Shown here piece after piece: positions 14,616 through 23,061 of a stretch of DNA of 64,000 nt. Position 1 is the stretch's first letter; each line of letters starts with the position of its first letter. The notes beneath the pieces were generated by a model, which worked only from the letters and a program-made list of their open reading frames with translations, searched no databases and was not told where the DNA came from. A program made the position numbers and the translations under genes. The stretch is from Candidatus Pacearchaeota archaeon (GTDB taxonomy: Archaea; Nanoarchaeota; Nanoarchaeia; Pacearchaeales; GW2011-AR1): positions 1 through 64,000 of the forward strand of contig JALOBN010000005.1 of the NCBI GenBank assembly GCA_023228245.1. Reading direction: 5' to 3'.

Positions 14616-16895
14616 TCAAATTCTTTTTTTCTTAATCTCTTCATTAAGCCATTTTTGCCATTCTGGAAAAACCCTATTTCCCATAGGCAATCCAACTTCT
14701 TTTCTAACTTTATCAGAAATTTCATGGAACATATGATTTGCCAAGGTATTGAATCCAGCCTCGAGAATTTCGTTTTTTCCTGTCTTCTTCGCAATATCAA
14801 CAATTTCTTGTTTTATTTTTCCTCTCAATAAAATATTATCATAAATCGCATCCCAGTTTCCTGCCCAACCCCGAACACTTGACGCAACACCTTTTATAAT
14901 TTCACTGTCACCGTTAATTAAATCCGAACTTGGTTCAAGCTCATCTTTTTCGATATTATAATTTAACAAATCTGAAAAACCTTTTTCTAAAAGCGGGTCA
15001 TCTTTCCAATGTTTTCTTACTTCAGAAACTTGCACAACTCTTTTCATCGAGTGAAGTCCGTCAGCAGTTTTAATTGGATTACAAACCACAATCAAATCTG
15101 TTGCTTTGAAACTTGTCGTCGGAACTTCTAAATCATTTACAACTCTGTCGAAAACTCCGTAAGGGCTCGCACCATGAATTGTCCCTGCAACAACATTAGC
15201 CAACGCACCAACTCGCATTGCTTCGTACAACGCTTTTGCCTCAACACTTCTAACTTCACCGATGATTAAACACGAATCACCTAGTCTAAGCGAAGTTCTA
15301 ATTCCGTCGTCGGCAGAAACTTCGGTTGTAGTTTTCAAAAGTGCAGAACGAACTTTCATTCTCAAAATATCATATTCCAATTTTCTAAGCGATTCAACAG
15401 GCAATTCAAGAGAATCTTCAATTACAATAATTCTATTCTTAGGAACAATTTCTAACATTAAACTTCCAAGCAAAGAAGATTTACCTGAACTTCTCGTTCC
15501 AGCAATTAACATTGTTCTCGCACCATCGACTAAAAAACTTAACAATCCAGCAGTAAAAGAATTCAACATTTTATTTTTTACAAAAAGCGGGAGAGTCCAA
15601 GGATCTTCCCTGTGTCGTCGCAAAGCATACGCAAGTCCGTCGGGAGAAAGTGGATTTTGAATTATCGCAATTCTCGCACGCAGATTTCCAATTTCAAGTT
15701 GTGTGTCTAAAATAGGATTCGCCTCGTCGAGAGGACGCCCAGAAATCATTCTGAATTTAGCAGCCCATGAATCAATATCTGCCTGACTCGGCAAAATATT
15801 TGTAATACACTCGTCATATTCCTGATGTCGCACAAAAATATTTGTCATCGGAATCGGCGCATTAAGAAAAATATCCTGCAAATTTTTATCCTGCAATAAA
15901 ACTTCAATCAAACCAAAACCAATTGTCTGTCTAACAAGTATCGTCGATAATTTATTCAAATCCGCAAAATTAAGAGTAATTCTTTTACTCTGTGCCAAAT
16001 CTTGAAGTAAATCTTTTGAAATATTAAAAAAAACTTGTCTAATTCTTTCTATATCTGTAAATTCTTCTGCTTTCGGTTGATGTTCAACGAGAACTCCTCG
16101 TGCAAGATTCAAAAGCATATTCTGATCCTCGCTAAGAGAATTTTCAGGCGGACTCACGTGATAAACAAGTTTAGATTCTTCTTTCCTTTTCAAAATTGTA
16201 ACAACAGAAGTATCATAACCGTCACCAATTTCATATTGATCCATAATTTCAGAATCTTCTTTAATATCAGAAATCAGCCTAGTGAAAGTAAAATTCGGAA
16301 TTACATCTGCTTTCAAAACGCGATTATAAATTTCTCTATCTCCTTTTTTATAATCATCTAAAAAAGGATAAATTGTTTGAATCAATTTCGTTTTTTCTAA
16401 AAACTGAAAAATCTTTTCAAGAAGACGAGTGTAATTTTCACAATCGCTTCTGTAAGCAATATCAACTTTTTCTGTAAAAATTTTCGATTGGACTAAAAGT
16501 TTTTTCAAATCAAAATAAGCAGAAATAGGATCTGACTTTAATAAAAGCAAAAAAGAAAAAATTTCATTATATCTCTGCGTAAAAAAAGACATATTCGTCG
16601 ACGTTAATTTATTCTGTGAAAGAACTTTTTCCTGTTTCATAAGAAAAACATAAAGTTGCGAAATCTCAAGAAGCAAAGAAGTTTCCTTGAAGTCATAATT
16701 ATAATTTTTCTGCTGACTTAAAATAATTCTAGAAACTCCTGGATTTTCAATCAAAGCATCAATAGTCATGGACATAACTTCTGAAGACATCGCAAGATTT
16801 GGGACAAACGGTGCTCCTAAATAATTTATATAAAGAATATCTTCACCGCCTTCACGACGGATTGTATGAGAATATAATTTATCTGATTCTACCAT
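14616..16895 (-). CDS. type II/IV secretion system ATPase (TadA/FlaI/GspE family)
   Basis: 759-residue motor ATPase for pilus or secretion assembly, cytosolic at the membrane. A long N-terminal region (about 1-330) of unclear fold precedes the family core. That core has Walker A AGTRSSGKSSLLG at about 463-472, an Asp-box-like RIIVIEDSLELP, then LIIGEVRSVEAKALYEAM and the His-box TIHGASPYG. It is longer than typical FlaI (about 550). The platform gene and pilin genes follow downstream. A short upstream frame at 16879-16947 overlaps its start. Confidence 0.9.
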   Translation of the reverse strand: MVESDKLYSHTIRREGGEDILYINYLGAPFVPNLAMSSEVMSMTIDALIENPGVSRIILSQQKNYNYDFKETSLLLEISQLYVFLMKQEKVLSQNKLTSTNMSFFTQRYNEIFSFLLLLKSDPISAYFDLKKLLVQSKIFTEKVDIAYRSDCENYTRLLEKIFQFLEKTKLIQTIYPFLDDYKKGDREIYNRVLKADVIPNFTFTRLISDIKEDSEIMDQYEIGDGYDTSVVTILKRKEESKLVYHVSPPENSLSEDQNMLLNLARGVLVEHQPKAEEFTDIERIRQVFFNISKDLLQDLAQSKRITLNFADLNKLSTILVRQTIGFGLIEVLLQDKNLQDIFLNAPIPMTNIFVRHQEYDECITNILPSQADIDSWAAKFRMISGRPLDEANPILDTQLEIGNLRARIAIIQNPLSPDGLAYALRRHREDPWTLPLFVKNKMLNSFTAGLLSFLVDGARTMLIAGTRSSGKSSLLGSLMLEIVPKNRIIVIEDSLELPVESLRKLEYDILRMKVRSALLKTTTEVSADDGIRTSLRLGDSCLIIGEVRSVEAKALYEAMRVGALANVVAGTIHGASPYGVFDRVVNDLEVPTTSFKATDLIVVCNPIKTADGLHSMKRVVQVSEVRKHWKDDPLLEKGFSDLLNYNIEKDELEPSSDLINGDSEIIKGVASSVRGWAGNWDAIYDNILLRGKIKQEIVDIAKKTGKNEILEAGFNTLANHMFHEISDKVRKEVGLPMGNRVFPEWQKWLNEEIKKKRI

Positions 16896-16967
16896 TATGA
16901 AAATTATCCGAAATTTTTATTTGTGTTGAAAATTTATTTTCTATCATTATGCAAAACCTCTGTTTTG
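16879..16967 (-). promoter_or_regulatory. ATPase leader with hairpin-held Shine-Dalgarno and possible 22-aa uORF
   Basis: On the minus strand CAAAACAGAGGTTTTG puts a GAGG in a hairpin loop just before an ATG at 16947. That ATG opens a 22-residue frame that stops at 16879, overlapping the ATPase start (16895) in another frame. The ATPase ATG itself has no Shine-Dalgarno motif. Translational coupling is possible. Parts of this leader are shared with the polC leader at 35349-35395. Confidence 0.4.
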
Positions 16968-17078
16968 TATTTTGGTTAAACAAATGTTAATAGGTTTACC
17001 ATTTTAAAAAATGAAAAGAAGTTTAAATTATTTTGTATGAAACATAACAATTTTAAACTAGATTAACATTTATGATAA

Positions 17079-17438
17079 ATGGCAGAAGAGGTTAGATATA
17101 ACGGGCAATTTTCTGAAGAATCAAATATGAAAATCCGAGATATCGAGGACAAACAACGAATTCTAAAAGACAGGATGTTGTTAATCGGACAAAACCTTGT
17201 TGAAATGAAAGAAAAAAATGACGAAAAAATGCTAGATATGAAAAAAGATATTAATAATCTTCAAACAGAAGTAAAAAGAGTTTCTATTTTTCTAGAAGAT
17301 ATTTCAGTAGAACTTTCAAAATTCGCAAGAAAAGAAGATATGGACATATTAACAAAGCAAGCAAAAATGTTTCAGCCCCTTGATTTTGTTAGACGAGAAG
17401 ATTTAGAAAAATTAAAAAAGAATGGGGGCAATAAATAA
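17079..17438 (+). CDS. coiled-coil protein divergent from pilus ATPase gene
   Basis: 119 residues, almost all predicted coiled coil with heptad-like spacing (residues 20-95), ending FVRREDLEKLKKNGGNK. No membrane segment. A TTTTAAACTA element about 25 bp upstream of the ATG suggests a leaderless start. The next gene starts 2 bp after its stop and also encodes a coiled-coil protein. Placed divergently from the secretion ATPase; possibly a cytosolic partner. Family unknown. Confidence 0.6.
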   Translation: MAEEVRYNGQFSEESNMKIRDIEDKQRILKDRMLLIGQNLVEMKEKNDEKMLDMKKDINNLQTEVKRVSIFLEDISVELSKFARKEDMDILTKQAKMFQPLDFVRREDLEKLKKNGGNK

Positions 17439-17440
17439 AA

Positions 17441-18118
17441 ATGGGATTGTTAGATCAAGTAACAAACATGAAAGGACAAGGCATTCCTAATGACCAAATT
17501 ATTAATGAACTCGCATCACAGGGAATTTCTCCTCAGGAAATTTTAAACACTTTAAAACAATATGAAATTAAAAATGCCGTTACTGGATATACAGACTATG
17601 GCGGCGATGAAATGCAACCTTCGATAATGCCAAAAGGTGAAGCACCACAAGCTCCTCCTCGACAATTTGAGCAAGAACAACCTTACCAACCACAACAAGA
17701 ATATGCTCAAGAAGCCTACGTCCCACAACAACAAGCTTATACACCGCAAGTACAAGAATCACAATATTATTCTTCAGAAAATGCAGGTTACCAAGAATAT
17801 CAACAAACCCGGGGGGGCACAGATATGATGATGGAAGTAGCAGACCAAGTTTTTTCAGAAAAAATAAAACAAATACAAAAAGTTCTCGATACAACTTCAG
17901 AAGCAACAATATTACTGCAAAATAAATTTGAAAATCTTTCTGACCGATTAAAAAAAATAGAGAATATGATTGACAAACTACAGATTGCTATTCTCGAGAA
18001 AGTCGGCTCTTATGGGAGCAATCTTAACGAAATAAAAAAAGAAATGTCTATGATGCAGGATTCTTTTTCAAAAGTTATTTCTGCCCCTGAATACAAAAAA
18101 GTTGTCAAAAGAAAATAA
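17441..18118 (+). CDS. coiled-coil protein with Q/P/Y-rich linker
   Basis: 225 residues in three parts. Residues 1-45 form a small helical domain with two similar segments (GIPNDQIINELASQGI, SPQEILNTLKQYEI) resembling a UBA-like or helix-turn repeat. Residues 50-125 are low complexity, rich in Gln, Pro and Tyr. Residues 130-225 are coiled coil. It is 2 bp from the upstream coiled-coil gene, so the two are likely co-translated. The linker suggests a flexible tether or phase-separating scaffold; this is only inference. Ends convergent with the next gene. Confidence 0.6.
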   Translation: MGLLDQVTNMKGQGIPNDQIINELASQGISPQEILNTLKQYEIKNAVTGYTDYGGDEMQPSIMPKGEAPQAPPRQFEQEQPYQPQQEYAQEAYVPQQQAYTPQVQESQYYSSENAGYQEYQQTRGGTDMMMEVADQVFSEKIKQIQKVLDTTSEATILLQNKFENLSDRLKKIENMIDKLQIAILEKVGSYGSNLNEIKKEMSMMQDSFSKVISAPEYKKVVKRK

Positions 18119-18125
18119 TTTTATT

Positions 18126-18728
18126 TTAAGCACCTAATAATTTAGAAAGTGCATTTTCCATCTTAGGTTTAGCAGGATTTTTCTCTCGTGTTGCAACGAC
18201 GATAACTGCTATAATTACAGCTACGAAAATTATTATAGAACCATACTGATTCCAGATATTTTCAAGCCACGGAATATTCGACAACCAACCAAGAGCATCC
18301 ATAGAATTGAAAACAACAGTTGCAATAATTATAAACACAATTACAGATAATACAACCAAGAACCAATTATTTTCTTTATTTGTTGGAATAAATAATCCTC
18401 CGACCACAAGTAAAACTAAAATTATAGATAACGCTACACCCATTCGTGGGAAAATTTCTGCAAAGAAATCAGAAACAACACCAAATTGTAAAGCCATTAA
18501 AGCAACAGCGACAGCAATAATTGCGTTTATCCCTTTCCCTTTATTTGCATCTTGTCCACCGCCGAAAATATTTACTTTAGAAAGTAATCCAAAAACCAAA
18601 GCGAAAATTAAAAGGAAAGGAAGCATGTAATCAAAAACTCCTGCCTGTTCCCATTCAGTAAGTAATGTTCCAATTTGTCCTCCAGAAAATAAAGTGCCTG
18701 TTTGCAAAAATATCATCTCTTTAAACAT
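18126..18728 (-). CDS. polytopic membrane protein (family A-like)
   Basis: 200 residues with an N-terminal amphipathic stretch, about five hydrophobic helices and a short basic C-terminus. MLPFLLIFALVFGLLSKV is followed by a Gly-rich turn (NIFGGGQDANKGK) and another helix. The same arrangement, VLPLLLIFFIVFAILEKTKLFGGD, is found in the next gene, so the two are tandem paralogues. Their pattern recalls the two membrane proteins at 6136 and 6843. Function unknown. Confidence 0.65.
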   Translation of the reverse strand: MFKEMIFLQTGTLFSGGQIGTLLTEWEQAGVFDYMLPFLLIFALVFGLLSKVNIFGGGQDANKGKGINAIIAVAVALMALQFGVVSDFFAEIFPRMGVALSIILVLLVVGGLFIPTNKENNWFLVVLSVIVFIIIATVVFNSMDALGWLSNIPWLENIWNQYGSIIIFVAVIIAVIVVATREKNPAKPKMENALSKLLGA

Positions 18729-18762
18729 AAAGAAAATTAGGAAATATTATTTAAATATGTTT

Positions 18763-19269
18763 CTAATCTTTTTTTCCTTTACCAGCTAGAACGACTGCAA
18801 GAGCAATAATTATAGTTAGAATAAAAATCACGTTTGTTGTAATTGCTTTTCCAGAACTCGTGCTAAAGAAAGTAAGAATTTTATCCCACCAGCCCCCTGT
18901 TGCCCAGATCAATGCAAAGATAAATGCAATTCCTAAACCAATTCCCAAGAACGTTTTCATCCATTTTTCTAATTTGATCCCGTTATCATCTCCGCCGTAA
19001 ACAAATCCCCATAATAATAATATTACAAATAAAGCTGCAATTGCTACCGCAAAAAATAAAATTAAATTACTAACAATAATCTTAGGGTAAACCGCACCAA
19101 CAAAAATCAAAGCGATTACTAAAGAGGTAAGTGCATTAAGTTGTTTTTTATCTCCTCCGAAAAGTTTTGTCTTTTCAAGAATTGCAAAAACTATAAAAAA
19201 AATTAACAGAAGAGGTAATACAAAATCCGAAAGTATCTCACTCTGCAAAATTGTTGTGATTGCCGCCAT
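18763..19269 (-). CDS. polytopic membrane protein (family A-like)
   Basis: 168 residues, about four to five hydrophobic helices, ending in a basic GKGKKD tail. Clear paralogue of the protein at 18126-18728 by the shared LLIFxxVFxxLxKxxxFGG core. It starts 1 bp after the stop of the PRC-barrel gene, so the three genes 19549 to 18126 form a transcript. Function unknown; location next to the pilus locus is the only hint. Confidence 0.65.
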   Translation of the reverse strand: MAAITTILQSEILSDFVLPLLLIFFIVFAILEKTKLFGGDKKQLNALTSLVIALIFVGAVYPKIIVSNLILFFAVAIAALFVILLLWGFVYGGDDNGIKLEKWMKTFLGIGLGIAFIFALIWATGGWWDKILTFFSTSSGKAITTNVIFILTIIIALAVVLAGKGKKD

Positions 19270-19270
19270 C

Positions 19271-19549
19271 TTATGCTAAATCTTCAGGAATTTCCTCTAT
19301 TGAAGAATCAGGATTTGGCAAAGCTGCTTTGTTAATTACGAAAACGTCTCCGATAGCTTTTACAAACTGGTGCGGAATTATAACTCCTCTAGCACCACCA
19401 ATCATAGAAATAACACTTCCCCCAACCTTTATTCTCCAGCCGTCAATCTTATTGTCTGAAAGATTTGCTTCTTCAATTTCACCGAAAAAATCTCCGCCAT
19501 CAGTATAAACTCTAACGCCGACAACCTCGCTGATTTTTTTAATTCTCAT
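19271..19549 (-). CDS. PRC-barrel domain protein
   Basis: 92 residues. Starts MRIKKISEVVGVRVYTDGG and has the beta-barrel pattern of PRC domains (G..FGEIEEANLSDNKIDGWRIKV, then VIIPHQFVKAIGDVFVI). Such domains occur in ribosome maturation, photosynthetic centres and small archaeal proteins, often in cell-division regulation. It heads a short operon with two membrane proteins. Another PRC-barrel protein is encoded beside oriC at 38803. Confidence 0.78.
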   Translation of the reverse strand: MRIKKISEVVGVRVYTDGGDFFGEIEEANLSDNKIDGWRIKVGGSVISMIGGARGVIIPHQFVKAIGDVFVINKAALPNPDSSIEEIPEDLA

Positions 19550-19686
19550 AACTAAATTTACAACTTTCTATTTATATAGTTTTCCATAATTCAAAATATA
19601 ATATTATTTTTATAAAAAAATTTGTTAGAAAGAATATAACATAAATGTATCAATAACTTTATAAAAAATACAATCGTAAAAAAAAC

Positions 19687-20328
19687 ATGTTCAATAAAAA
19701 AGAGATATTTTTAATTTCACTGACGATAATTATATTTGCATTTTTGATAAATATTTCCGCGAGTTTGATTGAAGATTGGCAAATTTTTCTTTTTACACTT
19801 ATTTCTTTTTCAATAATTATTTTCGGAAATATTTTTGCAAAGAAAATTATGGCTTTTAACTTGGATTCTGAAATAGAAATGCAGTTGTGGGAAACTGGAA
19901 AATTTCCTCTTGTTTATAGAACCGGTTCGAAACCATTTCCAATGGGGGCCGTTCTCCCGATAATTACAAAAATAATTTTCTTCCCGTTCAATACTTTTTT
20001 CTGGATGGCGTCAATGGTTTTCGATGTCCGCCCAAGAATTTTTAGAGGAGCAAGGCGACACGGACTTTATACCTTTTCAGAAATCACAGAATACCACATC
20101 GGACTAATCGCAGCTTCGGGAATTGCAATAAATCTAATATTTTCAATAATCGGATATTTCCTCGGCTTCCCGCTTTTCTCAAGATTGAATATATATTACG
20201 CATTTTTCAACATGATTCCTTTATCGGACCTCGACGGAAACAAAATATTTTTCGGAAGCAAATTGCTTTGGAGTTTCCTTGCATCTTTGATTTTAATCGG
20301 AATGCTTTTCGCAATTTTAATTGTATAA
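19687..20328 (+). CDS. M50-like membrane protein without HExxH
   Basis: 213 residues, five to six TM helices. The C-terminal NMIPLSDLDGNKIFFGSKLLW matches the NxxPxxxLDG motif of M50 site-2 proteases, and YHIGLIAASGIAINL matches the preceding helix. The N-terminal HExxH zinc motif is absent: the corresponding segment reads EMQLWETGKF. It may be an inactive paralogue or use other ligands. Followed 9 bp later by the Hef helicase gene. Confidence 0.65.
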   Translation: MFNKKEIFLISLTIIIFAFLINISASLIEDWQIFLFTLISFSIIIFGNIFAKKIMAFNLDSEIEMQLWETGKFPLVYRTGSKPFPMGAVLPIITKIIFFPFNTFFWMASMVFDVRPRIFRGARRHGLYTFSEITEYHIGLIAASGIAINLIFSIIGYFLGFPLFSRLNIYYAFFNMIPLSDLDGNKIFFGSKLLWSFLASLILIGMLFAILIV

Positions 20329-20337
20329 ATTCTCAAA

Positions 20338-21930
20338 ATGAAATTTTTAGAAGGAATAACCCCAAGAGAGTATCAGCAGAAAATTTTTGAAAAATGCGTC
20401 GACAAAAATTGTTTAGTTGTAATCCCAACGGGGCTGGGTAAAACTTTAATTTCATTAATGCTCGCAATTAATAGAATGGAAAAATTCCCAGGAGAAAAAG
20501 TTATTTTCTTGGCTCCGACAAAACCCCTCGTAGAACAAAACATGAATTATTTCAAAAAACATCTTCCTGAATTGTTTGCAGAAATAAATATTTTTACAGG
20601 AAGCATCGACGCACAAAACAGAAAAAAACTTTGGCAGAATTCAGACATAATATTTTCAACACCACAGTGCATCGCGAATGATTTAAAAAAAAATCTTTAT
20701 GATTTAAAAGAAGTTTCTCTTTTAATCGAAGATGAAGCACATAGATGTATAAAAAATTATGATTACAACTTGATTGCAAATAAATACAAAAGTCAAGCAA
20801 AACATCCAAGAATCATCGGATTAACTGCATCACCCGGAAGCGATTCAGCAAGAATAAAAGAAATTTGTAGAAATCTTTCAATTGAAGAAGTTGAAATAAA
20901 AACACGTGACAGCGAAGACGTTAAAGATTATTTGCAAGAATTAAAATTTGAAAAAAGAGTAATTGATTTCCCAGATGAATTTGAAGAAATTAGAAAAAAA
21001 TTAAGAAAAATTTACAATGATTATATTGATGAACTAAAAAGTAGAGGACTTTTTTGGAGCAATTATTCAAAAACAGGTTTAATCGCACTTCAACAAAAAA
21101 TAATGAGTGCAATTTCTCACGGAAATAAAAATTATAATTATCTTCTTTCAGCGTCGGCATGTGCACAAGCAATAAAACTTCAGCACGCTTTGGAACTTTT
21201 AGAAACGCAAACTCTCGAAAGTTTCAGCGAATATATGAAAGATTTATTCAAGCAGGCAGCAGATAAAAAAAGCAAAGGAGTTATAAGATTAACTACAAAT
21301 TATGAATTTAATTCTGCTTACATTTTAACAAATGAATTAATTGCAAAAGGAATTGAACATCCCAAAATAGAGGAACTTGTAAAAATAATTGATTTGGAAA
21401 GAGGCAAGAATGAAAAAATAAAAGTTTTAATTTTCACGCAGTTTAGAAATACAGCGACGATAATTTCAAAAAAACTTAATCAAATCGAAGGAATAACTTC
21501 TGCAGTATTCGTCGGACAGGCAAAAAAAAGTTCAGAAAAAGGAAGTACAGGAATGAATCAAAAAGAACAGAAAAAAATGATTGAAGATTTCTCTGAAGGA
21601 AAAATAAATATTTTATGTGCGACTTCAATCGGAGAAGAGGGTTTGGATATTCCAGAAGTTAATATTGTAATTTTTTATGAAGCAGTTCCGTCAGCAATTA
21701 GAAAAATTCAGAGAAGCGGAAGAACCGCAAGATTAATGGCTGGAAAATTAGTTATGCTAATTGCAAAAGGAACCAGAGATGAAACATTTTATTACGTAGC
21801 AAATGCAAAAGAAAAAAGAATGCACAAAGCAATCGAAGAAATTCAAGGAGAAATCTCTGAAGGTAAATTAAATTTGCAGAAAGATATAACTGAATATTTT
21901 AAGAAAGATGACACACAAAAAACTATATGA
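20338..21930 (+). CDS. Hef-type helicase (FANCM-like), helicase half
   Basis: 530-residue superfamily 2 DNA helicase acting on stalled forks and branched DNA. Motif I is PTGLGKT (about 32-38), motif II EDEAHR, motif III LTASPG, with an alpha-helical insert region and C-terminal IGEEGLDIPEV and QRSGRTAR. This matches the helicase part of archaeal Hef. In Pyrococcus-type Hef the XPF nuclease is fused at the C-terminus; here it is a separate gene overlapping by 23 bp. Membrane protein gene is just upstream. Confidence 0.9.
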   Translation: MKFLEGITPREYQQKIFEKCVDKNCLVVIPTGLGKTLISLMLAINRMEKFPGEKVIFLAPTKPLVEQNMNYFKKHLPELFAEINIFTGSIDAQNRKKLWQNSDIIFSTPQCIANDLKKNLYDLKEVSLLIEDEAHRCIKNYDYNLIANKYKSQAKHPRIIGLTASPGSDSARIKEICRNLSIEEVEIKTRDSEDVKDYLQELKFEKRVIDFPDEFEEIRKKLRKIYNDYIDELKSRGLFWSNYSKTGLIALQQKIMSAISHGNKNYNYLLSASACAQAIKLQHALELLETQTLESFSEYMKDLFKQAADKKSKGVIRLTTNYEFNSAYILTNELIAKGIEHPKIEELVKIIDLERGKNEKIKVLIFTQFRNTATIISKKLNQIEGITSAVFVGQAKKSSEKGSTGMNQKEQKKMIEDFSEGKINILCATSIGEEGLDIPEVNIVIFYEAVPSAIRKIQRSGRTARLMAGKLVMLIAKGTRDETFYYVANAKEKRMHKAIEEIQGEISEGKLNLQKDITEYFKKDDTQKTI

Positions 21931-22594
21931 AATTTTTTCAAGTTCAAGAAAAAGAGAAGTGAAAGAAAAACCAAAACAAAAAATATTAGTTGATTATCGA
22001 GAGAAAAATTCCATGGTCGCTTCTGAATTAATTCACCTCGGGTTTGAAGTTGAATTTCTTGAATTAAAAGTGGGGGACTATTTAGTAAACAATATTGCAA
22101 TCGAAAGGAAAACAGTTTCAGATTTTATATCGTCGATGATAAACGGACATTTATCAAAACAACTCGATGAACTTCAGCAATATGAAAATAAATTATTATT
22201 AATTGAAGGGATAGAAGAACACGAGCTTTATTCAGACGATTCAGAAGGGGTTTCTGCAAATGCTATTCGTGGTTTTCTTCTTTCTATTTTGCTAAAGCAT
22301 AAAATTCCGATAATTTTTACAAAAGATGCAGAAGATACTGCAAAATTTATTTATGTTCTTGCAAGAAAAAAAGAAGTTGAATCACCTTTAAACGCAACTA
22401 AAAAAAGTTTAAATAAAAAAGAGCAGATGCAATTTATCATCGAAGGATTTCCAGGAATTGGTCCAAAAACTGCAAAAAAACTTTTAGAAAAATTCAAGAC
22501 AATGAAAAATATTTTCAATGCTTCATTGGAAGAATTACAAAAAGAAATCGGAAAGAAAGCAGATATTTTCAAACTCGTCTACGATGAATATTAA
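21908..22594 (+). CDS. XPF/ERCC4-family nuclease, nuclease half of a split Hef
   Basis: 228 residues. Starts with a short Lys-rich tail and a KILVDYREKNS strand, then the nuclease core with IERKTVSDF (ERKxxxDF motif, about residue 65) and a C-terminal helix-hairpin-helix tandem (FIIEGFPGIGPKTAKKLL, ELQKEIGKKAD). This is the ERCC4 endonuclease that cuts branched DNA. Its start lies 23 bp inside the helicase gene, in another frame, so the proteins are likely made together and may interact. The 3' end overlaps the convergent pyrI gene by 4 bp. Confidence 0.9.
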   Translation: MTHKKLYEIFSSSRKREVKEKPKQKILVDYREKNSMVASELIHLGFEVEFLELKVGDYLVNNIAIERKTVSDFISSMINGHLSKQLDELQQYENKLLLIEGIEEHELYSDDSEGVSANAIRGFLLSILLKHKIPIIFTKDAEDTAKFIYVLARKKEVESPLNATKKSLNKKEQMQFIIEGFPGIGPKTAKKLLEKFKTMKNIFNASLEELQKEIGKKADIFKLVYDEY

Positions 22595-23061
22595 ATTAAT
22601 AACTCCAATTCACTTTTATTAAAATTCCGATTGCAATAATGACATTTAAACTCTTCTTTGGAATAATCATAATTTATAATCGGATTTGCTTTCTGAAAAA
22701 TATCTCTTGAAACACATCCTTCATTCGGACACGCAATAAGCCCCTCAAGTTTCGACGGTATTTTTACATTTATTTTATTTTTAACAATTCCATCTTGAAT
22801 AAAACTCACATTCGCACCTTCTGCAATTAATGCAATATAATTCAATTCTAAATCTGAAAGAGTTATTCCTTCAACTTTCAAAATCCCTTTTCTTCCACAT
22901 AATCTTTTGCTTTCATAACCTTCCCCCAAAGAAATTCTTCCCCCATTTAATTTATCTTTATCAATTCCAAGAATATGAACAATTTCCCAAACCTTTCCGA
23001 CGGGAATATGGTCAACAACAATTCCATTTTGAATATATCCAATTATTTTTTCGTTATTCAT
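22591..23061 (-). CDS. pyrI: aspartate carbamoyltransferase regulatory chain
   Basis: 156 residues from the ATG at 23061, which has GGAGG 6 bp upstream; a longer frame to 23076 is unlikely. It begins with the ACT-like allosteric domain (VDHIPVGKVWEIVHILGI) and ends with the zinc domain: CPNEGC and FKCHYCNRNF supply the four cysteines. It forms the regulatory dimer of aspartate transcarbamoylase with PyrB. The gene overlaps pyrB by 8 bp. Confidence 0.95.
   Translation of the reverse strand: MNNEKIIGYIQNGIVVDHIPVGKVWEIVHILGIDKDKLNGGRISLGEGYESKRLCGRKGILKVEGITLSDLELNYIALIAEGANVSFIQDGIVKNKINVKIPSKLEGLIACPNEGCVSRDIFQKANPIINYDYSKEEFKCHYCNRNFNKSELELLI

Noticed and set aside
17580..17909. Minus-strand frame over the Q/P/Y-rich linker
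   Set aside because: Arises from the low-complexity codons of the plus-strand gene.
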